A stretch of 64,000 nt of DNA from Devosia sp. Root635 (GTDB taxonomy: Bacteria > Pseudomonadota > Alphaproteobacteria > Rhizobiales > Devosiaceae), in assembly GCF_001427605.1 (NCBI RefSeq), contig NZ_LMGZ01000009.1, positions 22,385 through 86,384 of the forward strand, written 5' to 3'. The notes under the pieces were generated by a model that saw only the letters and a list, made by a program, of their open reading frames with translations, was not told where the DNA came from and searched no databases. The translations under genes were made by a program, and so were the position numbers. Shown here piece by piece: positions 45,663 to 54,960 of this stretch (the stretch's first letter is position 1; each line of letters starts with the position of its first letter).

Positions 45663-46648
45663 GCGACCCTGGCGCCGAGACTGTGCGCCATCGCCTTGAC
45701 GATGCGGCTGCCGAGCCCGGTGCCTTGCGGCTTGCCGGTGCCGTCCCAGCCGATGCCGTCATCCTCGACGCTGAGGTCGATGGTTTCACCCTCGCCTCGC
45801 GACATCAGGATGCGCACTTCGCCGCGGGCCTGGTCGGCATAGGCGTACTTGATGGCATTGGTGACCAGTTCGGTCACGACCACGCCGATGGATGCCGCCT
45901 TCTCAGTGGGGATGGCGAAGTTTTCAACACTCACCAGGATGCGGGAATCGTTGCCGGCTGCCTGCATGGTCGCTTCGAGCTCGGCGGCCAGGCTGTGCAA
46001 ATAGTCCCCGATATGGACCGAGCGCACGTCATCTGACGTGTAGAGGTGGCGGTGGACCCCGGCAATGGCCTGGATGCGTACCTGCGTTTCGGCCAGGGCG
46101 CCCCTGGCCTCTTCATTGTCGACGGCATTGGCCTGCAGGCCGACCAGGGCGGCGACCATGGCCAGGCTGTTGGCGACTCGGTGGTTGACTTCGCCCAGCA
46201 GCATTTCGGCGCGCTCGCGGGCCTCGCGCATTTCGCGCTCGGCCAGGACCTTGGCCCGGCTCAACCGCAGCAGTTCCACGGCCTGCCCGATGGCGGTGCA
46301 GAGCAATTCGAGAAAGTCGCTGTCGACGGTCTTGAGCACATAGTCCGCTGCCCCGGCCTTGAGCGCGGCGACGGCGACGGCGGTTTCTGCCGTGCCCGTC
46401 ACGTAGACCACGGCCGGCGGATCCTGGATGCCGACCATCTGCGCCAGCACATCGAGCCCGGTGCCGGCGGGCAGGTAATGGTCGAGGGCCACGATATCGA
46501 TGCCGCCCTGGCGGATGCGCGCCAGGCCATCCTCGCCATTGCTGGCATGCTCGAAAAAATAGCCGCGCCGCTCCAGCGCCTTCTGCACCAGTCGGGCAAG
46601 GCCGGCATCGTCATCGACATAAAGAACGCGTGGCGTCCGGTTGGGCAT
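45611..46648 (-). CDS. Response regulator fused to HisKA_2-type histidine kinase
   Basis: A 345-residue protein. Receiver domain at about 5-125 (VLYVDDDAGLARLV, ALDHYLPAGTGLD with the phospho-Asp, YVTGTAET, KAGAADYVLKTV). Then a HisKA_2/HWE-type dimer domain with the phospho-His in LLGEVNHRVANSLAMVAALV, and an ATPase domain (VVVTELVTNAIKYAYADQ, VEDDGIGWDG, GTGLGSRIVKAM). Third gene of a three-gene operon; it may take phosphate from the kinase encoded first. Confidence 0.88.
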   Translation of the reverse strand: MPNRTPRVLYVDDDAGLARLVQKALERRGYFFEHASNGEDGLARIRQGGIDIVALDHYLPAGTGLDVLAQMVGIQDPPAVVYVTGTAETAVAVAALKAGAADYVLKTVDSDFLELLCTAIGQAVELLRLSRAKVLAEREMREARERAEMLLGEVNHRVANSLAMVAALVGLQANAVDNEEARGALAETQVRIQAIAGVHRHLYTSDDVRSVHIGDYLHSLAAELEATMQAAGNDSRILVSVENFAIPTEKAASIGVVVTELVTNAIKYAYADQARGEVRILMSRGEGETIDLSVEDDGIGWDGTGKPQGTGLGSRIVKAMAHSLGARVAYGSAGGGTKVSLRFTA

Positions 46649-46649
46649 G

Positions 46650-47096
46650 TCAGTCGGCTTCCGGAACCTGCATTACCGAGAAGAACAGGCCAAGCTGGCG
46701 GATGGCATTGGCGAAGCCATCATAGTCCACCGGCTTGGTGATATAGACGTTGGCGCCGAGGTCGTAGCAGCGCTGGATTTCGCGCTGGTCGTCGGTCGTG
46801 GTGAGAACAACCACCGGCGAGCGGCGAGTATGCTCGTTGCCCTTGACCTTTTCGAGGATGTCGACGCCCGTCATGTCGGGCAGATTGAGGTCGAGCAGCA
46901 CCAGCAATTGCCTGCCCCTGTTGACTATGCCGCTGCCATCGGGGCCCATCAGGAAGGCCAGGGCATCGGTGCCGTTGGCAAAGGGAATGATCTCGTTGGA
47001 GACACCGGCGCGGCGGATGTTCTTCTCGATGAGGCGCGCATGCCCCTCGTCGTCCTCGATCATGATGATGGTTACGGGCTTGCCGTCATTGCTCAT
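46650..47096 (-). CDS. Single-domain response regulator (Rcp1-like)
   Basis: A 148-residue receiver. IIMIEDDEGHARLIEKNIRR, LLVLLDLNLPDMTGVDIL (phospho-Asp in the LLDLNLP segment), VVVLTTTDDQREIQRCYDLG and VYITKPVDYDGFANAI follow the pattern of Rcp1-type regulators paired with multi-domain kinases. No output domain. Start overlaps the upstream kinase stop by 4 bp; 1 nt to the next gene. Confidence 0.92.
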   Translation of the reverse strand: MSNDGKPVTIIMIEDDEGHARLIEKNIRRAGVSNEIIPFANGTDALAFLMGPDGSGIVNRGRQLLVLLDLNLPDMTGVDILEKVKGNEHTRRSPVVVLTTTDDQREIQRCYDLGANVYITKPVDYDGFANAIRQLGLFFSVMQVPEAD

Positions 47097-48607
47097 TTGC
47101 CTTGGCTCCCTAGATAGCTGCGCAGGTCGCGCGGCAGGGTAATAATGAATGTCGTGCCTGCATCCGGTTCGGAGCGCAGGGTGATGTCGCCGCCCAGGCT
47201 GCGAACCATGGTTCGCACATGGGCGAGGCCGATGCCCTCGCCCGGCTGGGTCTGGGTGCCGGCGCGGCGGAACAGTTCGAAGACGCGCTCGTGGTCGGAG
47301 GCGGCAATACCGCGGCCGTTATCCTCGATCTCGATTTCGATCCGGTTACCCGATGCCTGCCGAGCCCGTACTACAATGTTCAGCGGCCGGCCGGGTTGCT
47401 GATATTTGACGGCGTTGTCGAGCAGGTTGCCCAGGATTTGTTCCAGCGACAGCCGGTCCGAGGTGATGCGGGGCACTTGCACATCGACGGTCGCCGCGCC
47501 GCCGCTTTCGCCGATCTGGTGCTGTACGCTGGCTACGGTGGCCGCGATGATATCGCTCAGGTTCAGCGCCTCGGCCTTGAGCTGACGCCGGCCTTCGCGC
47601 GAAATCTTGAGGATGGCGTTGATCAGGCTGTCCATCTTGCGGGTGGCGGCCCGGATAAAGGTGATGGCTTCGGGCAAGTCCTCGGTCGCGGCCAGCCGGG
47701 CCTCGGCAAATTGCGGATCGTCGTTTTCGGGGCGGTCCTTCATATAGTCGGAGAGCTGGCCGACGCTGGTTTCCAGCTCGCTGGTAAAGCCCATGATATT
47801 GACCAGCGGCGCCCGCAGGTCGTGCGTCACGATATAGGCGAAGCGCTGGATTTCCTCGTTGGCGCGGCCGAGTTCGGACGTGCGTTCGCGCACGCGCTCC
47901 TCAAGGCCGGCATTGGCCTGGTCGACCGCGTGTCGGGCATTGGCCAGTTCCCTGGTATAGGCCATGACGGTCCAGGCAGAGCCGCCAACCACCGCGAAGA
48001 TCACGAAGGCGCCGATAACGGTCACCCAGCGCAGGGCAGTGGCGGCGTCGCGCTGGCTGGCAACGCCGGTGCTGAGGCGATCGTCGGCGGCCTTGATGAG
48101 CGCATCGAAAAACACGCGCGAGCGGTCCATCGCCGCCTTGCCGCCGTCGGTATCGACCACGGCGAGCGCGTCATCGATCCGCCCGGCCCGGGCCAGCTCG
48201 ATGGTGTGTTCCATTTCCGCCAGCTTGAAGTCGATATCGGTGCGCAAGGCGGCCAGCGGTTCGGCGGCCTGGGGGTAGGGCGCCAGCACCGTTTTCAACT
48301 CCGAAAACTGGGCCTCAACCGTTTGCAGCGCCGCCGCATAGGGTTCGAGATAGGCCTCGTCCTGCGTCAGCAGGAAACCGCGCTGCCCGGTTTCGGCGTC
48401 CTGCAGGGCCGTGCGCAGGTCCACCGTCACCGTGCGCGCGTCACGCGCCTCAACCACTTCGTTGAAGTAGACCTGGGTGCGCTCGACCAGCCAGATGGTG
48501 GTGCCGACAATGCCGGCCAGGGCCAGAAAGCCAACCACCAGCAGAGCGACAGTCGAGCGTACGAAGGCGTTCGATGAAATGGGCAATGCGCGGGCTCCCC
48601 TCGTCAT
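47093..48607 (-). CDS. CHASE3-domain membrane histidine kinase
   Basis: A 504-residue sensor. One helix at about 17-42, a periplasmic CHASE3 domain (about 45-185, ALQDAETGQRGFLLTQDEAY), a second helix at about 196-216, a coiled region (GLEERVRERTSELGRANEEI), HisKA with FAYIVTHDLRAPLVNIMGFT, and an ATPase domain (LGNLLDNAVKY, IEDNGRGI, GEGIGLAHVRTMV). First gene of the signalling operon, divergent from rsmH across 188 nt. ATG at 48607 lacks a good Shine-Dalgarno; TTG at 48646 is the alternative. Confidence 0.88.
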   Translation of the reverse strand: MTRGARALPISSNAFVRSTVALLVVGFLALAGIVGTTIWLVERTQVYFNEVVEARDARTVTVDLRTALQDAETGQRGFLLTQDEAYLEPYAAALQTVEAQFSELKTVLAPYPQAAEPLAALRTDIDFKLAEMEHTIELARAGRIDDALAVVDTDGGKAAMDRSRVFFDALIKAADDRLSTGVASQRDAATALRWVTVIGAFVIFAVVGGSAWTVMAYTRELANARHAVDQANAGLEERVRERTSELGRANEEIQRFAYIVTHDLRAPLVNIMGFTSELETSVGQLSDYMKDRPENDDPQFAEARLAATEDLPEAITFIRAATRKMDSLINAILKISREGRRQLKAEALNLSDIIAATVASVQHQIGESGGAATVDVQVPRITSDRLSLEQILGNLLDNAVKYQQPGRPLNIVVRARQASGNRIEIEIEDNGRGIAASDHERVFELFRRAGTQTQPGEGIGLAHVRTMVRSLGGDITLRSEPDAGTTFIITLPRDLRSYLGSQGK

Positions 48608-48795
48608 ATGTTCATGGCCGGAACCCGACGGTCCCGCAATATGCAAATATTAATAGCGGCCGATTTTATGCCGCGGTTTTGCACCGGAGCCCGCAAATCC
48701 GCCGCCAAACCGCTAATGGGAAACAGAATCTTAAGCGTCGTGACGCAATGTGCGGGGAAGTTTACGAACCGGCTTGATAGGCCGGGAGTGGAGTA

Positions 48796-49806
48796 GTGGC
48801 CTTTATGGGCAAGCGTTCCGTGCCCGAAACCAGCCAGAATACTGGCTCGCACGTTCCTGTCCTGCTGGACGAGGTTCTTGCGGCTTTGTCCCCGCTCGCC
48901 GGCAAGCGTATCGTCGATGGCACGTTCGGCGCAGGTGGCTATTCGCGCGCCCTGCTCGAAGCCGGCGCCGTGGTCATCGCCATCGATCGCGACCCCACCG
49001 TCACACCCTATGCCGATGCGCTGATGGCCGAATTCGAAGGCCGTTTCATCTTCGTCGCCGGCACGTTTTCCGAGCTCGACAGCCTGGCCGCCGAGCATGG
49101 TCCGATCCATGGCGTGGTGCTCGATATCGGCGTCTCCTCCATGCAGCTCGACCAGCCCGAGCGCGGCTTCTCCTTCATGCGCGAAGGTCCGCTCGACATG
49201 CGGATGAGCGGGGCGGGCGAAAGCGCCGCCGACCTGGTCAACACCCTCGATGCCGAGCCGCTGGCCAACCTGCTTTACGCCTTCGGCGAGGAACGCAAGT
49301 CACGCCGTATCGCCCAGTTCATCGTCGCGGCGCGGGAGACCGCGCCGATCGAGACGACGCTGGAACTGGCGCGCATCATCGAAAAGGCCATCGGCCGCAA
49401 GCCGGGCGATGCTCATCCGGCGACCCGCTCGTTCCAGGCCCTGCGCATCGCCGTCAATGCCGAGTTCGAGCAACTGGTGGAGGCCCTGTTCGCTGCCGAA
49501 CGGCTGCTCACCGAAGGCGGGCGGTTGGCCGTGGTCACCTTCCACTCGCTGGAAGATCGCATCGTCAAGCGCTTCTTCGACCCCGACAAGGGCGGTCCGG
49601 CGCAGTCCCGGCATCTGCCGCAGGTGGTGGGCGAAGACCGGCGCTGGGTCGAGGTCGCCAAGGCGCAGAAACCCGGCGAGGCCGAGCTCGGCCGCAATCC
49701 GCGCGCGCGCTCGTCCATCCTGCGCGCCGCCACGCGCTCGGCTGCCGCGGCGCGGCCAGTGCGCTTCGACGGTCTCGGCGTTCCCCAGGTGCGGGGCGCT
49801 GCATGA
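48796..49806 (+). CDS. rsmH: 16S rRNA (cytosine-1402-N4) methyltransferase
   Basis: A 336-residue methyltransferase, first gene of the dcw cluster. HVPVLLDEVLAAL, DGTFGAGGYSRALLEAGAVV, GVVLDIGVSSMQLDQPERGF, SFMREGPLDMRM, ARSFQALRIAVN-like ATRSFQALRIAVNAEFEQL and VVTFHSLEDRIVKRFF are canonical. The GTG at 48796 has GGAG 7 nt upstream; ATG at 48805 is possible. mraZ, often upstream, is not here; instead a divergent kinase is. Confidence 0.95.
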   Translation: MAFMGKRSVPETSQNTGSHVPVLLDEVLAALSPLAGKRIVDGTFGAGGYSRALLEAGAVVIAIDRDPTVTPYADALMAEFEGRFIFVAGTFSELDSLAAEHGPIHGVVLDIGVSSMQLDQPERGFSFMREGPLDMRMSGAGESAADLVNTLDAEPLANLLYAFGEERKSRRIAQFIVAARETAPIETTLELARIIEKAIGRKPGDAHPATRSFQALRIAVNAEFEQLVEALFAAERLLTEGGRLAVVTFHSLEDRIVKRFFDPDKGGPAQSRHLPQVVGEDRRWVEVAKAQKPGEAELGRNPRARSSILRAATRSAAAARPVRFDGLGVPQVRGAA

Positions 49807-50186
49807 TCCGCAACCTCAACATCATCCTGATCTTCACCAGCGCGCTGATGCTGGCCGGGGTGTATGCCCTCAAATTCTCCATCGAGAACACCGCCAGCAT
49901 CCGCACAGCCCTCATTGCCGAGATCGACAGCCAGGAAGGCCAGCTCTCGCTGGTCAAGGCCGACGAGGCGGTGCTGAGCCAGCCCGGCCATATCGAGCCG
50001 ATCGTTCGCCGCCATGAAATGGCCCTGGCCCTCGCGCCGGTGAAGCAGGAGCAGTTCGGCGCCTTTGCCGATCTGCCGATGCGCCCGGCCAAGCCCAATA
50101 CGGCGGCCATGGACTCCCTGTTCGAATCCCTGGCGGCGGGCGTCGACCCGATCGACGCCATCCTCGAGCTGGAGGGGATTGAATAA
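49803..50186 (+). CDS. ftsL: Cell division protein FtsL
   Basis: A 127-residue bitopic protein. One N-terminal helix (NLNIILIFTSALMLAGVYAL), then a periplasmic coiled-coil-like segment (ENTASIRTALIAEIDSQEGQ, LSLVKADEAVL) and a Pro/Ala C-terminus. Low conservation is normal for FtsL; identity rests on topology and on its place between rsmH and ftsI. Overlaps rsmH by 4 bp and ftsI by 1 bp. Confidence 0.85.
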   Translation: MIRNLNIILIFTSALMLAGVYALKFSIENTASIRTALIAEIDSQEGQLSLVKADEAVLSQPGHIEPIVRRHEMALALAPVKQEQFGAFADLPMRPAKPNTAAMDSLFESLAAGVDPIDAILELEGIE

Positions 50187-51895
50187 TGGCCATCGCCACC
50201 GAAGATTTCGGCCCCACCATCTCGCTCGACGGTGCCCGCAAGGTGCGCGGCAACCTCACGCAGGCGCGCATCCGCTGGATGGTGCTGGCGCTGGTGCTGG
50301 GCTTCGGTCTGGTCGCGGGCCGGCTGGTGCAACTGGGCATGGTGGTGCAGGATTCCACCATCGAAGGGCAGGCGCGCGATGTCATCACCGCGACGCGGCC
50401 GCCTATTCTCGACCGTAACGGGCTCGAAATGGCCGTCGATATCCGCGTGCCGTCGCTGTTTGCCGAACCGCGCCGCATCATCGATGTCGAGGAAGCCGTG
50501 CGGAAGCTGCGCACCGTGCTGCCCGAACTCGACGAGGCCTGGCTGCGCAACAGGCTGACCGGCGACAAGGGCTTCGTCTGGGTGGAGCGGGAGCTGAGCC
50601 CCGCCATCCAGGAAAAAGTCATGCGCCTGGGCATTCCGGGCATCGACTTCATCACCGAATCCAAGCGCTTCTATCCCGGCATGACCGAGGCCAGCCACAT
50701 CCTGGGGTCGACCAATATCGACAATCAGGGCATTTCCGGCATCGAGAACCACATGGATGGCGAAAACGTCGCCCTGCTGCAGGATCTGGGCCTGGCGCGG
50801 GGCAATGCGCTGGCGCCGGTCGAGCTCAGCGTCGACATGCGTGTGCAGCATGTCATGCACGAACAACTCGTCGATGCCATGACGCGCTACCAGGCCATCG
50901 CCGCGGCCGGGGTGATGATGGATATCCATACCGGCGAAATCATCGCGCTGGCCTCGCTGCCCGATTTCGATCCCAACGATCCGGCGACCGCCTTGGTCAA
51001 GGACAGCTTCAACCGCATCACGGCGGGCATTTTCGAGCCCGGCTCGATTTTCAAGACCGTCACCATGGCGGCGGCGCTGGATAGCGGCGCGGTGACCATC
51101 AATGACCAGTTCGACGCGCGTTTCGGCATTCGCTTCGGCCGCTTCACCATCGACGACTTCCATGGCAAGCACCGCATTTTGAGCCTGCCGGAAGTCTATA
51201 AATACTCCTCCAATATCGGCACGATCCGCGTCATGCAGGCCATGGGCAAGGATGCGTTCCGCGCGTTCCTCAGCACGGTGGGGTTCGACCAACGCGTGCC
51301 GTTCGAGCTGCCGGAAATGCGGCTGCCGACCGTGCCCAAGGAGTTTTCGGATGTCGGCGCCGCCACGGCCTCGTTCGGCCATGGCCTGTCGGTGTCGCCG
51401 CTGCACATGGTCACGGCCTATGCCGCCTTCGTCAACGGCGGCAACTATATCGCCCCGACCCTCTACAAGCGCGACCTTGCCGAGGCCGAGGCGCTGTACC
51501 GTCGCGTGCTGAAGCCCGAGACGAGTGCGGAGATCCGCTATCTGATGCGGCTCAATGCGCTCGAAGGCTCCGGCTCGCAGATGAACAAGGAAGCCCTGGG
51601 CTATCGCGTCGGCGGCAAGACCGGCACGGCCGAAAAGGTGGTCGATGGCCGCTATTCGTCCAACAAGGTCACCAACTTCTTCGGCTCGGCCTTCCCGCTC
51701 GATAATCCGCGCTACGCCATGATCATCATGGTGGACGAGCCCAAGCTGGAAAATGCGCAATCGGGCACCACCGCCGGCTGGAATGCCGGCATGGTGACCG
51801 GCCGCATCGTGCAGCGCGTCGCGCCCATGCTCGGCATCGCCCCTGATTTCTCCGAGATTCTGGACCAGAATCTCGTTCCATCCGTCCTCAGATAG
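50186..51895 (+). CDS. ftsI: Septal peptidoglycan transpeptidase FtsI (PBP3)
   Basis: A 569-residue class B penicillin-binding protein. N-terminal anchor helix at about 28-50, pedestal domain, and transpeptidase motifs SxxK (EPGSIFKTVT), SxN (YKYSSNIGT) and KTG (GGKTGTAEK). It crosslinks septal wall with FtsW. The ATG shares its A with the ftsL stop (TAATG). Confidence 0.95.
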   Translation: MAIATEDFGPTISLDGARKVRGNLTQARIRWMVLALVLGFGLVAGRLVQLGMVVQDSTIEGQARDVITATRPPILDRNGLEMAVDIRVPSLFAEPRRIIDVEEAVRKLRTVLPELDEAWLRNRLTGDKGFVWVERELSPAIQEKVMRLGIPGIDFITESKRFYPGMTEASHILGSTNIDNQGISGIENHMDGENVALLQDLGLARGNALAPVELSVDMRVQHVMHEQLVDAMTRYQAIAAAGVMMDIHTGEIIALASLPDFDPNDPATALVKDSFNRITAGIFEPGSIFKTVTMAAALDSGAVTINDQFDARFGIRFGRFTIDDFHGKHRILSLPEVYKYSSNIGTIRVMQAMGKDAFRAFLSTVGFDQRVPFELPEMRLPTVPKEFSDVGAATASFGHGLSVSPLHMVTAYAAFVNGGNYIAPTLYKRDLAEAEALYRRVLKPETSAEIRYLMRLNALEGSGSQMNKEALGYRVGGKTGTAEKVVDGRYSSNKVTNFFGSAFPLDNPRYAMIIMVDEPKLENAQSGTTAGWNAGMVTGRIVQRVAPMLGIAPDFSEILDQNLVPSVLR

Positions 51896-51919
51896 ATTGA
51901 TCCAGAAGGATTCATCGCC

Positions 51920-53362
51920 GTGTCACTCAGCGTAACACAACTGCTCGAAGGCTCCGGCGCCCGCCCCAAAAAGGGCCTGGGTGCCGTATTCGGCCTCAAT
52001 TCCGACAGCCGCCGGATCGAGCCTGGCGACATCTTCTTCGCCCTGCCCGGCGCCAATGTGCATGGCAACCAGTTCGTGCCCGACGCAGTCAAGCGCGGCG
52101 CACTGGCCGTCATCAGCGACACGGCGCCGGTGGGCGATCCGGGCGTGCCGGTCATCATCGTCAAGGATGTCCGGGCCTCCTATGCCCGCGCCGCCTCGCG
52201 CATCTTCGAGCCGCAGCCGGAAATCACGGTGGCGGTCACCGGCACCAACGGCAAGACCTCTGTCGCCGCCTTCGTGCGCCAGATCTGGCAATATGCCGGC
52301 ATTGCCGGCGCCAGCGTCGGCACGCTGGGGGTGGATACGGCGACGCGCCATATCGATGGCAGCCTCACCACCCCGGATTCGCGCACGCTGCATCAGTCGA
52401 TGCGCGCGCTCAAGGCCCAGGGCATCAACCATGTGGCGCTCGAAGCCTCCAGCCACGGGCTCGACCAGCGCCGGCTCGACGGCATCCATTTCGAGGCCGT
52501 CGCCTTCACCAATCTCAGTCGCGACCATCTCGACTATCACGCCGACATGGACGCCTATCGCAACGCCAAGCTGCGCCTGTTCACCGACCTACTGGTCGAT
52601 GGCGGGGCGGCGATCGTCAATGTCGACGATCCCGAATACGAGCCCTTCATGTTCGCAGCGCTCGGCGCCAGCGCCACGCTGCTGACCGTGGGTCGCGAGG
52701 GCGCCTATATCGAGGTGCTCGGCATCAAGCCCGAGGGCTATGGTCAGCGCGTCGAGGTTCGGCATGTCGGCGAAAAGCTCAGCTTCCACCTGCCGCTGAC
52801 CGGCGAGTTCCAGGTTTCCAACGCCATCGTGGCGGCGGCTCTGGCCATGTCGAGCGGCGTCGACAAGGCCCAGGCCTTTCCCGCGCTCAGCGAATTGGTG
52901 GGCGCCAAGGGGCGGCTGGAACTGGTCGCCGAGCACAATGGCGCGGCGGTGTTCATCGACTATTCGCACACGCCCGATGCGCTCAAGACGGCGCTGGAAG
53001 CCCTGCGGCCCTATGCAACCAACAAGCTGACCGTGGTTTTCGGCTGCGGCGGCGACCGCGACAAGGGCAAGCGCCCCCAAATGGGCACAATCGCCAGCGA
53101 GCTTGCCGACAATGTGATCGTGACCGACGACAATCCGCGTACCGAGAATGCCGCCACCATCCGTGCGGAAATCCTCGCGGCGGCCAAGGGCGCCCGCGAA
53201 ATCGGCGACCGCAAAGCGGCGATCACCGAGGCGGTCAAGGGGCTCAAATCCGGCGATGTCCTGCTCGTCGCCGGCAAGGGGCACGAGGACTACCAGATCG
53301 TCGGCACGACGAAGACGCATTTCTCCGACCACGAAGTGGTGGCGGAGGCGATCAAGGGGTAG
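51920..53362 (+). CDS. murE: UDP-MurNAc-Ala-Glu:meso-DAP ligase MurE
   Basis: A 480-residue Mur ligase adding the third residue of the stem peptide. LNSDSRRIEPGDIFFALPG, the ATP loop VTGTNGKTSVAAF, EASSHGLDQRRLDGIHF, and DNPRTE (the DNPR motif marks meso-diaminopimelate specificity). GTG start at 51920 with AGAAGGA about 9 nt before it. Followed by a palindromic repeat rather than by a tight overlap with murF. Confidence 0.95.
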   Translation: MSLSVTQLLEGSGARPKKGLGAVFGLNSDSRRIEPGDIFFALPGANVHGNQFVPDAVKRGALAVISDTAPVGDPGVPVIIVKDVRASYARAASRIFEPQPEITVAVTGTNGKTSVAAFVRQIWQYAGIAGASVGTLGVDTATRHIDGSLTTPDSRTLHQSMRALKAQGINHVALEASSHGLDQRRLDGIHFEAVAFTNLSRDHLDYHADMDAYRNAKLRLFTDLLVDGGAAIVNVDDPEYEPFMFAALGASATLLTVGREGAYIEVLGIKPEGYGQRVEVRHVGEKLSFHLPLTGEFQVSNAIVAAALAMSSGVDKAQAFPALSELVGAKGRLELVAEHNGAAVFIDYSHTPDALKTALEALRPYATNKLTVVFGCGGDRDKGKRPQMGTIASELADNVIVTDDNPRTENAATIRAEILAAAKGAREIGDRKAAITEAVKGLKSGDVLLVAGKGHEDYQIVGTTKTHFSDHEVVAEAIKG

Positions 53363-53425
53363 GCGATCATGGGGTTGTTTGTGTTGGGCGGCATCTGGGC
53401 GCGAACGACGACCCCCACCCCCGAC

Positions 53426-53501
53426 CCCTCCCCTCAAGGGGGAGGGGAGGATCCTACCGCCGGATTGAGTGTTCAGCCCCTCCTCCCCCTTGAGGGGAGG
53501 G
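53426..53501. repeat. Extragenic palindrome between murE and murF
   Basis: 20-bp perfect arms (53426-53445 and 53482-53501, CCCTCCCCTCAAGGGGGAGG and complement). Found inside the dcw operon, where most genes overlap; it may form a hairpin in the mRNA between murE and murF. Confidence 0.7.
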
Positions 53502-53541
53502 CCGGGGAGCGGGTCCGCCAGTCAAGCTGCAGAGCTCTCGC

Positions 53542-54933
53542 ATGACCCATCCCCTCTACACCCTCTCCGACATCCTCGCTGCCACCGGCGGCGCGAGCGG
53601 CCTCGATCCCGCCACGCCCATCAATTCCATCTCCATCGACTCCCGCGAGCTGGGTCCCGATGCCTTGTTTGTCGCCATCAAGGGCGACCGCTTCGACGGG
53701 CATGATTTCGTCGACACGGCGCTGGCAAACGGCGCCAGCGCCGCCCTGGTCGGCCGGGGCGAGGGTGAGGGCCGTATAGTGGTTTCCGATGCTCTTGCGG
53801 GCCTCCGCGACCTTGCCCGTGCCGCCCGCACCCGCAGCCGGGCTTTCGTGGTCGGCGTCACCGGCAGCGTCGGCAAGACCACGACCAAGGAGGCCATCCG
53901 CGTCGTATTCGAGGCGGCCGGCGCCACCCATGCCTCGATCAGGAGCTTCAACAATCACTGGGGCGTGCCGCTGATGCTGGCGCGCCTCCCCCAGCAGGCG
54001 CAGTTCGGCGTGTTCGAGATGGGCATGAGCGCGCCGGACGAAATCAGGCCACTGGCGCAACTGGTCCGGCCGCATGTCGCCGTCATCACGACCATCGCGC
54101 CCGCGCATCTGGAGGCCTTTGGCTCGCTCGACGGCATTGCCCGCGCCAAGGCGGAAATCTTTGCCGGGCTGGAGCCGGGCGGCACCGCGCTCCTCAATGC
54201 CGACCATGCCCAGCTCGGCGTGCTGCTCGACGAAGCCAATGCCGCTGGCATTACCAACATCGTCACCTATGGCGAGGCACGCGGCGCCGACTGGCGCATC
54301 GTCGATGTCGAAACCGCCGCCGACCGCAGCTTTGCCACCATCGAGCATCAGGGCGTGCGCCACGCATTGGTGCTCAGCGTACCGGGCCGCCACATGGTCG
54401 CCAATGCCACGGCGGCGCTGGCCGTGGCCCATCGGGCGGGCGTCGAGCCCGACGTGGCCCTGCGGGCGCTGGCCGGGTTCGGGGCGCAGCCGGGCCGGGG
54501 CGAGCGGCGCCTGCTCGGCCCATCCGACCGGCCGCTGCTGTTGATCGACGAAAGCTACAATGCCAATACGGCCTCGATGACCGCGGCCCTCGATGTGTTT
54601 GCCGCGCAGACGGCGCCGGGTGGTCGCAAGATGCTCATCCTGGGCGACATGCTCGAACTGGGTCCGCAATCGGGGAGCCTGCATGCCAGCCTGATGCCGG
54701 CCGTCATCGCTTCGGGCGCGGAGCGGGTCTATCTGGTCGGGCCGGCCATGGCCGCCCTGGCTGAGGCACTGGGCGCGGCCGGCGTTGCCGCCCATGCACG
54801 GACGGCCGCAGAGATGGGGGACATCGTGCTCAACGATCTTGCCTATGGTGACGCTGTTATGGTCAAAGGCTCCAATGGCGTGGGGCTTGCTGATATCGTC
54901 GACAGAATACGCAAGCAGTTTGAAGACAACTGA
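53542..54933 (+). CDS. murF: UDP-MurNAc-tripeptide:D-Ala-D-Ala ligase MurF
   Basis: A 463-residue Mur ligase. SIDSRELGPDALFVAIKGDR, ATP loop VTGSVGKTTTKEAI, NNHWGVPLMLARLP, FEMGMSAPDEIRPLAQLVRP and IDESYNANTASMTAALDVF are typical. Adds D-Ala-D-Ala made by Ddl (60584). No Shine-Dalgarno is obvious near ATG 53542 (GCTGCAGAGCTCTCGC precedes). Confidence 0.95.
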   Translation: MTHPLYTLSDILAATGGASGLDPATPINSISIDSRELGPDALFVAIKGDRFDGHDFVDTALANGASAALVGRGEGEGRIVVSDALAGLRDLARAARTRSRAFVVGVTGSVGKTTTKEAIRVVFEAAGATHASIRSFNNHWGVPLMLARLPQQAQFGVFEMGMSAPDEIRPLAQLVRPHVAVITTIAPAHLEAFGSLDGIARAKAEIFAGLEPGGTALLNADHAQLGVLLDEANAAGITNIVTYGEARGADWRIVDVETAADRSFATIEHQGVRHALVLSVPGRHMVANATAALAVAHRAGVEPDVALRALAGFGAQPGRGERRLLGPSDRPLLLIDESYNANTASMTAALDVFAAQTAPGGRKMLILGDMLELGPQSGSLHASLMPAVIASGAERVYLVGPAMAALAEALGAAGVAAHARTAAEMGDIVLNDLAYGDAVMVKGSNGVGLADIVDRIRKQFEDN

Positions 54934-54960
54934 CCCCAGCCAACGAGGACCCTCCGTTTC

